From contig NZ_CP146608.1 of NCBI RefSeq assembly GCF_037113415.1, forward strand, positions 2,438,501-2,502,500: DNA of 64,000 nucleotides, written 5' to 3'. Made by a program: the position numbers and the translations under genes. The DNA comes from Devosia sp. XK-2. GTDB lineage: Bacteria > Pseudomonadota > Alphaproteobacteria > Rhizobiales > Devosiaceae. Below, in pieces: positions 34,119-43,778 of the stretch. The stretch's first letter is position 1. Every line of letters begins with the position of its first letter. The notes beneath the pieces were generated by a model. It was given only the letters and a program-made list of their open reading frames with translations, did no database searches and was not told the DNA's origin.

Positions 34119-35141
34119 CTAAAGCCACCCGCTCAATTCGCGCCGCACCATGGCCTCCACAAAGTCCATGCCGCCCGGCGAGGCATTGAGGCACGGAATA
34201 TAGGCGAACTTCTCCCCGCCCGCTTCCATGAATGTATCCTTGCCCCCCATGGCGATCTCTTCCAGCGTCTCGATACAGTCCGCCGAGAAGGCCGGGGCAA
34301 GAATGGCCACCTTCTTGATGCCCTTGCCCGGCAGCGCTTCCAGCGTCTTGTCGGTATAGGGCTGCAGCCATTCGGCAGGCCCGAACCGGCTCTGGAAGGT
34401 CACCATCAGCTTGTCCTGCTCCCAGCCGAGATAGTCGCGCAATAGCCGCGTCGTCTTGAGGCACTGGCAGTGATAGGGGTCGCCCTTCTTGAGGTATTCG
34501 ACCGGCATGCCGTGATAGGATGTGATCACCACATCCGGCTCGAAATCGAGCTTGGCCACGCCCTCCCGGATCGACTCACCCAGCGCCTTGATATAGCCCG
34601 GGTCATCAAAATAAGCCGGCGCCGTCCGCACCGCCGGCTGCCACCGCATGGTCTTGAGCGCATCAAAGGCCTTGTCATTGGCCGTCGCAGTCGTGGTCGC
34701 CGAATATTGCGGATAAAGCGGCACCAGCAACATCTTCTGGCACCCCGCCTGCTGCATCTTCTCCAGCACACTCTGGGTCGAAGGATTGCCATAGCGCATG
34801 GCAAATTCCACCACGACATCCTCGCCCTTGAGACGCTGTGCCAGGCTCTCCGTCTGTTCCCTGGTGATCACCCGCAAGGGGCTCTCATTCTTCTCCCGGT
34901 CCCATATCTGGGCATAGGCATGCCCCGCCTTTTGCGGCCTGACCGAAAGGATGACCAGATTGAGGATCGGCCACCAGAGCCATTTGGGTGTTTCGATCAC
35001 CCGCGGATCGGAAAGAAATTCCTTCAGATACCGCCGCACACTCCAGTAATCGGTCGCGTCCGGCGTTCCCAGATTGAGCAGCAGCACCCCGATTTTCTGC
35101 TTGGGTACGGGCGGATGGTTCGGCGGCAGCTGAGCGGACAT
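34119..35141 (-). CDS. hemH: Ferrochelatase
   Basis: 340-residue enzyme inserting Fe2+ into protoporphyrin IX, the last step of heme synthesis, at the inner face of the membrane. Features: KIGVLLLNLGTPDATDYWSV (N-terminal signature), the ITSYHGMPVEYLKKGDPYHC region with the active-site histidine, FQSRFGPAEWLQPYT, and PAFSADCIETLEEI with the metal-site glutamates. The ATG at 35141 yields normal length; the open frame upstream overlaps the neighbouring gene in another frame. It is the last gene of a minus-strand run after the nickel/cobalt-type exporter. Confidence 0.95.
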   Translation of the reverse strand: MSAQLPPNHPPVPKQKIGVLLLNLGTPDATDYWSVRRYLKEFLSDPRVIETPKWLWWPILNLVILSVRPQKAGHAYAQIWDREKNESPLRVITREQTESLAQRLKGEDVVVEFAMRYGNPSTQSVLEKMQQAGCQKMLLVPLYPQYSATTTATANDKAFDALKTMRWQPAVRTAPAYFDDPGYIKALGESIREGVAKLDFEPDVVITSYHGMPVEYLKKGDPYHCQCLKTTRLLRDYLGWEQDKLMVTFQSRFGPAEWLQPYTDKTLEALPGKGIKKVAILAPAFSADCIETLEEIAMGGKDTFMEAGGEKFAYIPCLNASPGGMDFVEAMVRRELSGWL

Positions 35142-35302
35142 TGGGACCAGTTTGGAAATGTTCCAGTTTGGCCGGCACCTTACCCATTTCAGCCCGCAGC
35201 GCAAAGCGGCTATGGGTCGCGCCGCATTGGTGATCCAGTCCAGATCGCTGCCCGCAAAAGTGGTGCCGGTTCTGCGGTTCGGCAGCGCGACCGAATGGAG
35301 AC

Positions 35303-36943
35303 CTAAAGGCTGGCCATCAGCAGCAGCACACCAAAGCCCAGCACGCAGACCGCCCCCACCAGTTCCGCCCACCACAAGATCGCCCCGGCAATGGCGCTGT
35401 CCGCCCCGCCAATGCGCCCCGCAAGCCCCTTCGCCGTCACCGCCAGCGTCGCTAATGCGGCAACCGTGATCGCCGTGCCCAGCCCCATCAGCAGCACCGC
35501 GGCAATACCGGCCGCCAGCAACCCCTGCGACAGAGCGAAAACCAGCACCACCAACGCCCCCGAACAGGGCCTCAACCCCACGGCCAGCACCACGCCCAGC
35601 TGCTCCCGCCAATTGCCGCGGATATCCCCGGGTCCAATGGCATGGTGCATATTGTGGTCGTGTTCGTGGTCATGGTCGTCATGCGGGTGATGGTGTTGGG
35701 CATGATCGTGCAAGTCCGGGCCGTCATGACCATGGAGATGCTCACGCGCCTTGTGCGCCAGATTGGTGTGATGATGGTGATGCCCCCAACCCAATATTTT
35801 GCGCAGGACAAGCCACAGCCCCAGCAGCGCCACCAGCGCATAGGACACCACACCCACCCAATGCGCCGCATCGCCCAGCGCCGTACTGGTCAGGTTCAAC
35901 AGGCCAGCCAGCACCAGCACGAAACCGATCGCCACCACCGATTGCATCAGCGCCGACAACCCGCTCAGCGCGATACCGCGCCGCAACTGGCTCTCATTGG
36001 CCAGCACATAGGAGGAGATGACCACCTTGCCATGCCCCGGCCCGGCTGCATGCAGAATGCCATAGAGAAAGCTCAGCCCGCCCAGCACCCAAAAGGCCGT
36101 CCAGTCGCTGCGCAAGGCGTCCAGCGCATTGGTCAGGGCCGCATAGAAATCGCGCTGCTGCTGTTGCAGCCATCCGAAAAATCCGCTGCGCGGCAGGTTG
36201 AGCCCCACTTCGGGCGGCGGACCGCCAAAGGGCGCCGTGGGCCGGGCGCGCGCCACATCCGTCACCGCCTCCATGGCCGTTGCCGGTGCCGCCGCTGCAC
36301 CGCAGGTCACCACGACCAGGCCCTGCGTGCCCCGCATGGCCGCCGCGAGATCGGGGGGCAGTTCGAGCACTTCGGGCCCCAGCGCGTAAAGCCGCTGCTC
36401 TACCTCTGGCGCCATCGGCACCGGCGGCTCGAGCCGCACCGCGCATCCCTCGGGCGCGTTTTCCAGCGTCACATCGGCCGGGTCATTGACCGTGATCGCG
36501 ACGTAATATTCCGGGTCGTAAACACCCAGTTCGAACCGCTCGCCCACCGGCTGGGGCGCAATCGCGTCGATGGAAAAATCCAGCGTCACCCGATTGTCCC
36601 GGTAGGCCATGCCCTGGTCGCCCGCCGGCGCAAATGTCATGCCGTCGCCGGCATAGGTGTAAAAGCCGAAATCGACGAGCCCGGCCATGTTCTCGTCGGC
36701 AAGGTCCTGCATTTCGTCCGGCGTCACCTCGCCGTCGCCATTGGTGTCCAGGCCCTGCACCATCCACACCGAAAACGCGGTATCGAAGGTCCAGCTATGG
36801 TGCAGACCGGCCACCCGGCCGGCATCGTCGAAACGCACGACCGTCTTGGCATCGATCAGAATATGTGGATGCGCCAATACCGGCTGCGCGAAAAGTGCTG
36901 CCGCCAAGGCGGCAATGGCCGCACGCCCCCAAAAACCTGGCAA
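35303..36943 (-). CDS. DUF1007-NicO fusion, probable nickel/cobalt exporter
   Basis: 546 residues. Signal peptide; DUF1007 periplasmic domain (about 25-215, beginning AHPHILIDAKTVVRF, with an EF-hand-like DTNGDGEVTPDE); linker; then a six-helix NicO/RcnA-type permease (from about 285) with LHAAGPGHGKVVISSY and AVGLRPCSGALVVLVFALSQ. Between helices lies a His/Asp-rich cytosolic loop (HDHAQHHHPHDDHDHEHDHN) suited to binding divalent metals. Predicted inner-membrane efflux of Ni/Co or related ions. The two domains are often separate genes; here they are fused. Confidence 0.85.
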   Translation of the reverse strand: MPGFWGRAAIAALAAALFAQPVLAHPHILIDAKTVVRFDDAGRVAGLHHSWTFDTAFSVWMVQGLDTNGDGEVTPDEMQDLADENMAGLVDFGFYTYAGDGMTFAPAGDQGMAYRDNRVTLDFSIDAIAPQPVGERFELGVYDPEYYVAITVNDPADVTLENAPEGCAVRLEPPVPMAPEVEQRLYALGPEVLELPPDLAAAMRGTQGLVVVTCGAAAAPATAMEAVTDVARARPTAPFGGPPPEVGLNLPRSGFFGWLQQQQRDFYAALTNALDALRSDWTAFWVLGGLSFLYGILHAAGPGHGKVVISSYVLANESQLRRGIALSGLSALMQSVVAIGFVLVLAGLLNLTSTALGDAAHWVGVVSYALVALLGLWLVLRKILGWGHHHHHTNLAHKAREHLHGHDGPDLHDHAQHHHPHDDHDHEHDHNMHHAIGPGDIRGNWREQLGVVLAVGLRPCSGALVVLVFALSQGLLAAGIAAVLLMGLGTAITVAALATLAVTAKGLAGRIGGADSAIAGAILWWAELVGAVCVLGFGVLLLMASL

Positions 36944-36952
36944 TCTGGGCCC

Positions 36953-37852
36953 CTAATGGATTGGGTGGGCGGCGAACCACTCCACCAGATGGTCTATCAA
37001 TGCCCGCACTTTGCCCGCCAGATGCCGCCTGTGCGGATAGACGGCCTGCAGCGTCTGCCCCACTGGCAGATAATCGGCCAGCACCGGCACGAGTTCGCCG
37101 GTCTGGATAACCGGTTCGGCGAGATAAGATGGCAATACGACAAAACCGAGGCCCATCACGGCCGCCGTGCGCGCGGCCAGCGGCGAATTGACTCGCAGCG
37201 GCCCACTGACCGGCACCGAAATGGTCTTCCCCTCTTCGGTGAAGCGCCAGTTCGACTGACCCTGCAGATTGACGTCTACGAGGCAGGGCATGTGTCTGAG
37301 GTCTTCGGGATGGGTGGGCGTCCCCACCCGCTTCAACAGTGCGGGCGACCCTCCCACCACGACATGCATATCCGAGATCTTGCGCGCAATCAGCGAGGAA
37401 TCGGCCATGGTCGAGATGCGCAAGGCCACGTCGATCCCCTCATCGACCAGGTCGACATAGCGGTCCTCGAGCCTGAGATCGAGCGTCACCTTGGGATATT
37501 TGCTGAGATAGGCAAATATGGCCGGAGCCAGGGTGCTCTCGCCGAAATTGCGCGGCGCCGAGACGCGCAGCAGGCCGCGCGGTTCGGCCGTTTGCTCCGC
37601 AATATTGGCGTCCAGGTCGTCCAATTGCTGCAGCAGGCCCGAAGCCTCGCGATAATAGGCCTCGCCGGCCTCGGTCAGGCTCAGCTTGCGCGTCGTGCGA
37701 TTCATCAGCCGCACGCCCAGATAATCTTCCAGATCGGTCACATATTTGCTCAGCAAGGCCTTGGAGCGGCCATGCTGGCGTGCCGCGGCCGAAAATCCAC
37801 CCGCGTCGAAAACCTGCACAAAAGCGCGGATACGGGAAAGGTCCTGCGACAT
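36953..37852 (-). CDS. LysR-family regulator (CrgA/DhcR-type)
   Basis: 299 residues: winged helix-turn-helix (FSAAARQHGRSKALLSKYVT, about 20-39) and an effector domain with RLEDRYVDLVDEGIDVALRI, typical of the large LTTR subgroup that includes CrgA and aldehyde/stress regulators. Target unknown; its start faces the MarR-like gene divergently, with a 147-base gap. It ends nine bases before the NicO gene on the same strand and could read into it. Confidence 0.85.
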   Translation of the reverse strand: MSQDLSRIRAFVQVFDAGGFSAAARQHGRSKALLSKYVTDLEDYLGVRLMNRTTRKLSLTEAGEAYYREASGLLQQLDDLDANIAEQTAEPRGLLRVSAPRNFGESTLAPAIFAYLSKYPKVTLDLRLEDRYVDLVDEGIDVALRISTMADSSLIARKISDMHVVVGGSPALLKRVGTPTHPEDLRHMPCLVDVNLQGQSNWRFTEEGKTISVPVSGPLRVNSPLAARTAAVMGLGFVVLPSYLAEPVIQTGELVPVLADYLPVGQTLQAVYPHRRHLAGKVRALIDHLVEWFAAHPIH

Positions 37853-37999
37853 GAAGCGTCCGTTTGCTCAGAGCTGACCAATGGACGCATAACTCATCTG
37901 CATTGGGTGAACAATAACGGCTCTTGGTCGTTGAGCGATTAACGATAGGATGGAAAGCCCAATCGACGGCGACAAGGAGATCGGACTATTTTCCTGCCC

Positions 38000-38422
38000 A
38001 TGTCCAGACCCTCTTCCCGCTCAACGCTATACCGGCTCATCGAAGCGGGCCAACTTGCGCATAAGGCGCTGCTGCTGCCCCTGGTCGAGAAGGGCCTCGA
38101 ACCCGGCGACGATGCCGTCCTGTTCGTGCTCGGGCGTTCCGGAACAACGGAAGCCGATCTGGCCGCGGAACTGGACCTGCCGATCGAGATGCTGACCCCG
38201 CGGCTCGAACGCCTCGCCAGCCGCGACTTCATCACGCGCCAGGCCGTTGGGCCCGAATTGGAACCGGGCCTGGCGCTGACCGCGCGCGGCGTGCGCGTTC
38301 GCAACGCCCTGGCGGATCATTGGGCACAGCTTGAGGAAGCGCTGATGGGCGAACTCAAGACCAAGCAGCGCAAGAAGCTGGCCGAAGCGCTCGGCCGCTT
38401 CGTGGAATTGCTCCGCCTGTAG
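38000..38422 (+). CDS. MarR-like winged-helix regulator
   Basis: 140 residues. Helix-turn-helix with LGRSGTTEADLAAELDLPIE (recognition-type helix) and a wing containing RQAVGPELEPGLALTARGVR, then a C-terminal helical dimer region. Short for MarR but consistent with the minimal fold. Divergent from the LysR gene; targets unknown. Confidence 0.75.
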   Translation: MSRPSSRSTLYRLIEAGQLAHKALLLPLVEKGLEPGDDAVLFVLGRSGTTEADLAAELDLPIEMLTPRLERLASRDFITRQAVGPELEPGLALTARGVRVRNALADHWAQLEEALMGELKTKQRKKLAEALGRFVELLRL

Positions 38423-38469
38423 CGCCCGTCCGGTGCGGCGACGCCGGGCCCCTTAAGGCTTAACACGTC

Positions 38470-38486
38470 GTTCAGCTTGGGTTCAG
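38470..38486 (+). promoter_or_regulatory. GTTCAG-N5-GTTCAG direct-repeat box
   Basis: GTTCAGCTTGGGTTCAG, identical over 17 bases to the box before the DUF2147 operon. It ends 61 bases before the SH3 gene start; GATACG lies just downstream. Confidence 0.65.
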
Positions 38487-38547
38487 GCGCGATACGCTTA
38501 AGTGAGGCCAAGGCTTGATTGCCACCCCATCAGGAAGGAGTCCCCGC

Positions 38548-39003
38548 ATGACCCTTAAGAACAAACTCATGGCCGCCGGCGTTGCCACCGTGGCCGTGCT
38601 CGCGACCACCATGGCCGCATCGGCCGCGTCCGCCATCGCCACGGGCAATGTCAATGTGCGCTCGGGCCCCGGCACCGGCTTCCGCGTCGTGGATACGTTG
38701 CGCCGCGGCGAGCAGGTCGATGTCCAATATTGCCGTGGTAGCTGGTGCTATGTCGAAAAGCGCGGCCCCGATGGCTGGGTTTCGGCCAATTATCTCAGCA
38801 GCGGCCGCCCGAGCTGGGACAATGACTGGGATGACGATTACTGGGAACGCCCGCGCCCGCCCCGTCCGCCCCATTGGACCCCTTATCCGCCGCGCCCGCC
38901 GCATTGGAACCCGCGCCCCCGCCCGCTGCCCATCTATCCGAGCAATCCGAGCGCCAGCATGTGCTTTAACGGCCCCAACGGATATTTCTGCATCGGCACC
39001 TGA
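38548..39003 (+). CDS. Secreted SH3b protein with Pro/Trp-rich tail
   Basis: 151 residues. Signal peptide (about 1-30), SH3b (TGNVNVRSGPGTGFRVVDTL ... GEQVDVQYCRGSWCYVEK ... GWVSANYLS), nearly the same SH3b sequence as copy 1 at 18.6 kb. Then an acidic stretch (WDNDWDDDYWERP), repeats of PRPPHW, and a short CFNGPNGYFC end that may be a relic of the crystallin module. AGGAAGGAG precedes the ATG. Probably periplasmic, wall-associated. Confidence 0.8.
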   Translation: MTLKNKLMAAGVATVAVLATTMAASAASAIATGNVNVRSGPGTGFRVVDTLRRGEQVDVQYCRGSWCYVEKRGPDGWVSANYLSSGRPSWDNDWDDDYWERPRPPRPPHWTPYPPRPPHWNPRPRPLPIYPSNPSASMCFNGPNGYFCIGT

Positions 39004-39023
39004 TCCGCAGCCCATACACTGCA

Positions 39024-39056
39024 AGCGCCGCCTCCGGGCGGCGCTGTCCTTTTGGC
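39024..39056 (+). terminator. Terminator after SH3 gene
   Basis: Stem AGCGCCGCC / GGCGGCGCT with TCCG tetraloop and GTCCTTTT tail. Confidence 0.85.
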
Positions 39057-39070
39057 ACGGCTACCCGCCC

Positions 39071-39994
39071 TCAATCCGCATTCGGCACCGCTTCCTCGGC
39101 CACCTTCGGCACCCGCCTCACGCTCTCCCGCGCCATGACCACCAGGCCCGCAGCCACGATCACGCTCGCACCCAAGAGGGACAGAGGGTCGATCCACTGC
39201 CCGAACACTACGATGCTGAGCACAATCGCCCAGGGCAGCGAGAAATAATTGAACGGCTGCAAAACGCTCGCTGGCGCCATGGTCAGGGCAACGGTCATCA
39301 CACCATGCCCGGCACAGGTCGTCGCCATCACCACCAGCACCAGTGCAAAATCTGCCCATCCCATGGGCTGCCAGAAAAACAATCCGACACCACTCGACAG
39401 CACCAGGCCCACCAGCGCCGAATAGGTCATGCTGGTCGCCGCACTGTCGAGCGCCGCCACCTTGCGCGTCACCACGATGTAAAGCGCATAGAAAGCGGCC
39501 GAGGCCAGGGCGAACAGCGCTCCCAAATCCATCGGCACGCCGCCGGGCCGCATGATTATCAGCGCCCCGGCAAAACCGGCACCCACCGCCGCAAAGCGAA
39601 ACAGGCCAACCGTCTCACCCAGCAAGGGAATGGCAAACACCGTCACCAACAGCGGATAGAGAATAACGATAGCCTGCAAATCCCCCAGCGCCACCACCTG
39701 CAGGGCCAGTGCGAAGCACCAGATATCGGCCATCAGCAGCACGCCGCGCAGCACTTGCAGGCGCGGTGCGCGCGTTTGCAGTGCCCGCCGCAATGGCGCT
39801 TGCCGCGCCACCAGCGCCAGCGCAAAAACGGCAAAGCCCCAATAGCGCATCATGGTGATCTGGAACGGCGAATAATCCTGCATCAGGATCTTGGCCACCA
39901 CGTCCTGAACACCAAAGACGCCAATCGTGAGCAGGGTAAGTGCAATGGCACGACCGACCTGATCGGTCGCCTGCGAAACAGGAGAGACGGACAT
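39071..39994 (-). CDS. EamA/DMT-family transporter
   Basis: 307-residue membrane protein, ten helices in two EamA repeats (IALTLLTIGVFGVQDVVAKI; LGALFALASAAFYALYIVVT). Features such as DYSPFQITMMRYWGFA and MAPASVLQPFNYFSLPWAI are typical of the S-adenosylmethionine/riboflavin-like DMT clade, but substrate is unassigned. Single gene. Confidence 0.88.
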   Translation of the reverse strand: MSVSPVSQATDQVGRAIALTLLTIGVFGVQDVVAKILMQDYSPFQITMMRYWGFAVFALALVARQAPLRRALQTRAPRLQVLRGVLLMADIWCFALALQVVALGDLQAIVILYPLLVTVFAIPLLGETVGLFRFAAVGAGFAGALIIMRPGGVPMDLGALFALASAAFYALYIVVTRKVAALDSAATSMTYSALVGLVLSSGVGLFFWQPMGWADFALVLVVMATTCAGHGVMTVALTMAPASVLQPFNYFSLPWAIVLSIVVFGQWIDPLSLLGASVIVAAGLVVMARESVRRVPKVAEEAVPNAD

Positions 39995-40057
39995 GAAAAA
40001 CTCGGTTCGATAGCGCCCCGCAGAACGCGCCGCGAGGCGCCGGAAATTCTGCCCCGA

Positions 40058-40378
40058 TCAGGCCTTTGACATGCTCGACTTGATCAGACCGGCAATGGCT
40101 GTCAGGAGCCCGCCGCCGACCAGGCCGGTCGCGCCCTGCCCGGCCAGAGCACCAAAGTCCAGTCCACCGGTCGTTCCGGCAGCACCGGCCGCCGCACCCA
40201 CCAGCGAATCCAGGCCCGGAATCATGCCGGCCAGCCAGGTCCCTGCCAGCCCGCCAATCGCGCCGACAATGGAATTGCCGGCAGTGCCGAGGTTGAGCTG
40301 TTTTGCCAATTGTCCGATAACATTGCCGCCGGCGCCGCCAGCGATCAATTGCACCAGGATGGGCAAGATCACGTCCAT
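40058..40378 (-). CDS. Small Gly/Ala-rich hydrophobic protein
   Basis: 106 residues, with MDVILPILVQLIAGGAGGNV at the N terminus and many GxxxG-like repeats (GAIGGLAGTWLAGMIPG; GQGATGLVGGGLLTAIAGLI). It could form glycine-zipper membrane helices. No domain recognised. The ATG at 40378 follows GAGGGGGAAATT on the minus strand; the longer open frame upstream runs antisense into the SDR gene and is discarded. Confidence 0.7.
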   Translation of the reverse strand: MDVILPILVQLIAGGAGGNVIGQLAKQLNLGTAGNSIVGAIGGLAGTWLAGMIPGLDSLVGAAAGAAGTTGGLDFGALAGQGATGLVGGGLLTAIAGLIKSSMSKA

Positions 40379-40558
40379 AATTTCCCCCTCTAATTGCGCA
40401 GAACCTCCCGTCCTGCCACATGATGAGGCTACGCCTGTTACAAATTCTGGCAAGGCAAAAAACCCTGCTGCCAGAGATTGTCTCTTGGCACAATTACGCC
40501 CGATGCGGCCCCTGCAACCGATTGATGACGCAACCCCTTCCGGCCTATGGTCTGCGCA

Positions 40559-41347
40559 ATGTCCAATTCTCGTCCTCATTCCCCGATTCAGCCCCAGGCC
40601 GTCGCGCTTGTCACTGGCGCCGGCGACCGCATTGGCGCGGCTATCGCGACCGCATTGGCCCAAGCCGGCCACGCCGTGGTGATCCACTTCCGGTCCGACC
40701 GGAGCGGCGCCGAAGCGGTGCGAGACGAGATTCGGGCCTCGGGCGGCCGCGCCGAGACGATACAGGCCGACCTGACCCAGCGCCCCCAACGCGCCCGGCT
40801 CATGGCCGATGCGGCAGCACATTTCGGCCCCTTGACCACCCTGATCAACAATGCCTCCGCCTTCGAGCCAGACAGTGCGCAGGATGTCGACGAGGCGCTG
40901 TGGGACACGCATTTTGCCATCCATGCCGAGGCCCCTATTTTCCTGGCTCGCGACTTTGCCGCCCAGCTTCCCGCCGGCCTCGAAGGCAATATCGTCAATA
41001 TTGTCGATGAGCGCGTCCTGCGGCCCAGCCCGGCCTATTTCAGCTATTTCCTTTCAAAATCGGTGCTGTGGACGGCAACCCAGATTCTGGCACAGTCTCT
41101 GGCCCCGACCATACGCGTCAACGCCATCGGTCCCGGACCGGTCCTGCCCAATGCCCGCCAGAGCCAGGCCGAATTCGACCAGGCAGTCGCCGGCCTGCCC
41201 CTGGGCCGCAATGCTGGCCCCGAGGCCATCGCCAAGGGTGTATTGGCTATCCTCTCCATGCCGTCCTATACCGGCCAGATGCTGGCGCTCGATGGTGGGC
41301 AGCATCTCAGCTACCCCGCGCGACGGGGCCCGACACCACGATCATGA
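40559..41347 (+). CDS. Short-chain dehydrogenase, FolM/pteridine-reductase-like
   Basis: 262 residues. NAD(P)-binding [16 protein letters not shown] with a basic [10 protein letters not shown] suggesting NADPH; NNAS; and the catalytic YFSYFLSK (Tyr-x3-Lys). The segment [17 protein letters not shown] is characteristic of FolM-like dihydromonapterin/pteridine reductases of alphaproteobacteria. ATG 40559 (MSNSRP) is preferred to 40547. Its TGA overlaps the uvrC ATG (ATGA), so the two are translationally coupled. Confidence 0.8.
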   Translation: MSNSRPHSPIQPQAVALVTGAGDRIGAAIATALAQAGHAVVIHFRSDRSGAEAVRDEIRASGGRAETIQADLTQRPQRARLMADAAAHFGPLTTLINNASAFEPDSAQDVDEALWDTHFAIHAEAPIFLARDFAAQLPAGLEGNIVNIVDERVLRPSPAYFSYFLSKSVLWTATQILAQSLAPTIRVNAIGPGPVLPNARQSQAEFDQAVAGLPLGRNAGPEAIAKGVLAILSMPSYTGQMLALDGGQHLSYPARRGPTPRS

Positions 41348-43236
41348 CTGACACCTCCGACACATCCAGCCCCCTGCCCTCCGGCCCCGAGGTCATTCGC
41401 GCCTTTGTGCGCACCTTGCCGGCCGCCCCGGGTGTCTATCGCATGCTCGATGCCGAAGGCGGCGTGATCTATGTGGGCAAGGCGCGTTCGCTCAAATCCC
41501 GCGTCACCAACTATACCCGCCCCGAAGGTCTGCCGGTCCGCATCCAGCGCATGATCGCGGCCACGGTCTCAATGGAATTCGTCCGCACCGAGACCGAGTC
41601 CGAGGCGCTGCTGCTCGAAGCCAATCTCATCAAGCGCCTGCGCCCGCGCTTCAACGTGCTTCTGCGCGACGACAAGAGCTTTCCCTATATTCTGATTACC
41701 GGCGATCACGAGGCGCCCGAACTCACCAAGCATCGCGGTTCGCGCCGCCGCAAGGGCCACTATTTCGGCCCCTTCGCCTCGGCAGTCGCCGTCAGCCGCA
41801 CCATTGCCAGCCTGCAAAAGGCCTTCCTCTTGCGCAATTGCTCTGACAGTTTCTACGCCGCCCGCACCCGTCCCTGCCTCCAATATCAGATCAAGCGCTG
41901 CGCCGGCCCCTGCACCCGCGAGATCAGCCTTGAGGGCTATGCCGAGCTGGTTGAGGACGCCCGGCAATTCCTGTCCGGAAAATCCGACGCTGTGCGCAAT
42001 CACCTGCAAGCCGACATGAACAAGGCGGCCGAAGACCTCGATTTCGAGCGCGCTGCCCTTATTCGCGACCGTCTTTCGGCCCTGGCACTGATCCAGTCGC
42101 AGGGCGACGCCACGGCCCGCTCGGTCGAGGAAGCCGACGTCTTCGCCATCCATCACGAAGGCGGTCAGTTCTGCGTGCAGGTCTTCTTCTTCCGCGCCTT
42201 TCAGAACTGGGGCAATCACGCCTTCCGCCCCAAGGCCGATGACAGCCTCAGCGATGCCGAAGTGCTCGAAGCCTTCCTGGTCCAGTTCTATGAGGATCGC
42301 ACGCCGCCAAAACTGGTCCTGCTCAGCCACGACATGGCCGAACCGGCGCTGATCGAGGAGGCCCTTTCGTCTCGCGCTGGCCGCAAGGTGCGCATTGAAA
42401 TACCCCAGCGCGGCGAAAAGCGCGATTTGGTCAATCACGCCCTCAACAATGCAAAGGAAGCGCTGGGCCGCCAATTGGCCGAAGGCGCGTCCAACCGCAC
42501 CCTGCTCGAAGGCGTTGCCGAAATCTTCGGCCTGGAAGAGACGCCGCGCCGTATCGAAGTCTACGACAATTCCCACATCTCCGGCACCAATGCGGTCGGC
42601 GCCATGATCGTGGCGGGTGAGGAAGGCTTTTCCAAAAAGCACTATCGGACCTTCAATATCAAATCGACCGACATCACCCCGGGCGATGACTTCGGCATGA
42701 TGCGCGAAGTGCTGACGCGCCGCTTTTCCCGGCTCGCCACTGAAAGCGAGACCGACGCCGAAGACGAGCAGACCGGCATGCCTGATTGGCCGGACGTCGT
42801 CTTCATCGACGGTGGCGCCGGCCAGCTCAATGCCGTGCGCGAGGTCATTGCCGAATTGAACCTGCCGCGCGAGGTCACCTTCATCGGCATTGCCAAGGGC
42901 GAAGAGCGTGACGCGGGGCGCGAGAAATTCTTCATCGAAGGCCGCGACGCCTTCATGCTGCCGCACCGCGACCCGGTCCTTTACTACGTGCAGCGCCTGC
43001 GCGACGAAGCCCACCGCTTCGCCATCGGCACCCACCGCGCCCGCCGCAAGAAGGATGTGGTGAAGAACCCGCTCGACGAGATCGACGGCATCGGCCCCGC
43101 GCGCAAGCGCGCGCTCCTCAACCATTTCGGCTCCGCCAAGGCCGTCTCCCGCGCCTCCCTGGCCGACCTGCAGGCCGTACCGACAATCTCAGCTGCCATG
43201 GCACAATTGATCTACGATCATTTCAACCGGACCTAG
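41344..43236 (+). CDS. uvrC: UvrABC system protein C
   Basis: 630-residue dual-incision nuclease of nucleotide excision repair. The N-terminal GIY-YIG domain has [19 protein letters not shown] (29-47) and catalytic [15 protein letters not shown]; a Cys cluster ([15 protein letters not shown]) follows; a UVR domain ([15 protein letters not shown]) contacts UvrB; the RNase H-like C-terminal nuclease has [19 protein letters not shown] and [10 protein letters not shown]; helix-hairpin-helix [18 protein letters not shown] completes it. Length is normal. It follows the SDR gene with an ATGA overlap. No clear LexA box was seen before the operon. Confidence 0.97.
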   Translation: MTDTSDTSSPLPSGPEVIRAFVRTLPAAPGVYRMLDAEGGVIYVGKARSLKSRVTNYTRPEGLPVRIQRMIAATVSMEFVRTETESEALLLEANLIKRLRPRFNVLLRDDKSFPYILITGDHEAPELTKHRGSRRRKGHYFGPFASAVAVSRTIASLQKAFLLRNCSDSFYAARTRPCLQYQIKRCAGPCTREISLEGYAELVEDARQFLSGKSDAVRNHLQADMNKAAEDLDFERAALIRDRLSALALIQSQGDATARSVEEADVFAIHHEGGQFCVQVFFFRAFQNWGNHAFRPKADDSLSDAEVLEAFLVQFYEDRTPPKLVLLSHDMAEPALIEEALSSRAGRKVRIEIPQRGEKRDLVNHALNNAKEALGRQLAEGASNRTLLEGVAEIFGLEETPRRIEVYDNSHISGTNAVGAMIVAGEEGFSKKHYRTFNIKSTDITPGDDFGMMREVLTRRFSRLATESETDAEDEQTGMPDWPDVVFIDGGAGQLNAVREVIAELNLPREVTFIGIAKGEERDAGREKFFIEGRDAFMLPHRDPVLYYVQRLRDEAHRFAIGTHRARRKKDVVKNPLDEIDGIGPARKRALLNHFGSAKAVSRASLADLQAVPTISAAMAQLIYDHFNRT

Positions 43237-43314
43237 TTGCGTCACGCCACGATCCTTGGCGCGTCGAAATCCGCCCAGCCCGCTCGTCGCATCGGCATAA
43301 CACAGGAGCGTCCG

Positions 43315-43668
43315 ATGAAATTCATCACCATGGTCAAGACTCTCAATCCCGAGACGGCCATCCAGCCGCCCCCCGAGCTCATGGCCGCCATCGTTCAGCT
43401 CGGCATGGAGGCCGGCGCGAAAATGACCGAAACCGGGGGCATGGCCCTCGCCGGCACCGTCACCACCCGCAAGGGTCACATGGTCACCGATGGCCCCTTT
43501 GCCGAAGCCAAGGAAATGGTCGGCGGTTACGCCATTTATGAGCTCGACAGCGACGCCGAAATCGTCGAATGGACCCAGCGCTTCATCGATCTGCACCGCA
43601 AGCATTGGCCCCAATGGGACGGCGAAGTCACCATCCTTCATCTGCAACAGTTCAATATGGCTGGCTGA
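43315..43668 (+). CDS. YciI-related (DGPFAE-type) protein
   Basis: 117 residues, ferredoxin-like alpha-beta fold of the YCII family: MKFITMVKTL at the start, the signature TDGPFAEAKEMVGGYAIYEL, and conserved His near the end. Often linked to ECF sigma factors of the ECF41/42 type, but none is adjacent. Function unknown. ATG 43315 follows CACAGGAGCGTCCG. Confidence 0.8.
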   Translation: MKFITMVKTLNPETAIQPPPELMAAIVQLGMEAGAKMTETGGMALAGTVTTRKGHMVTDGPFAEAKEMVGGYAIYELDSDAEIVEWTQRFIDLHRKHWPQWDGEVTILHLQQFNMAG

Positions 43669-43778
43669 ATAGCGGGGCGCCTGCAAATAAGACGCAACAA
43701 TAGGCGCCCCATGCCCAGTGCGACCTCCCCCATGACAAAGAATCGCTCTAGCTTCCCTTTCCCAAGGGGAGCAACCCG

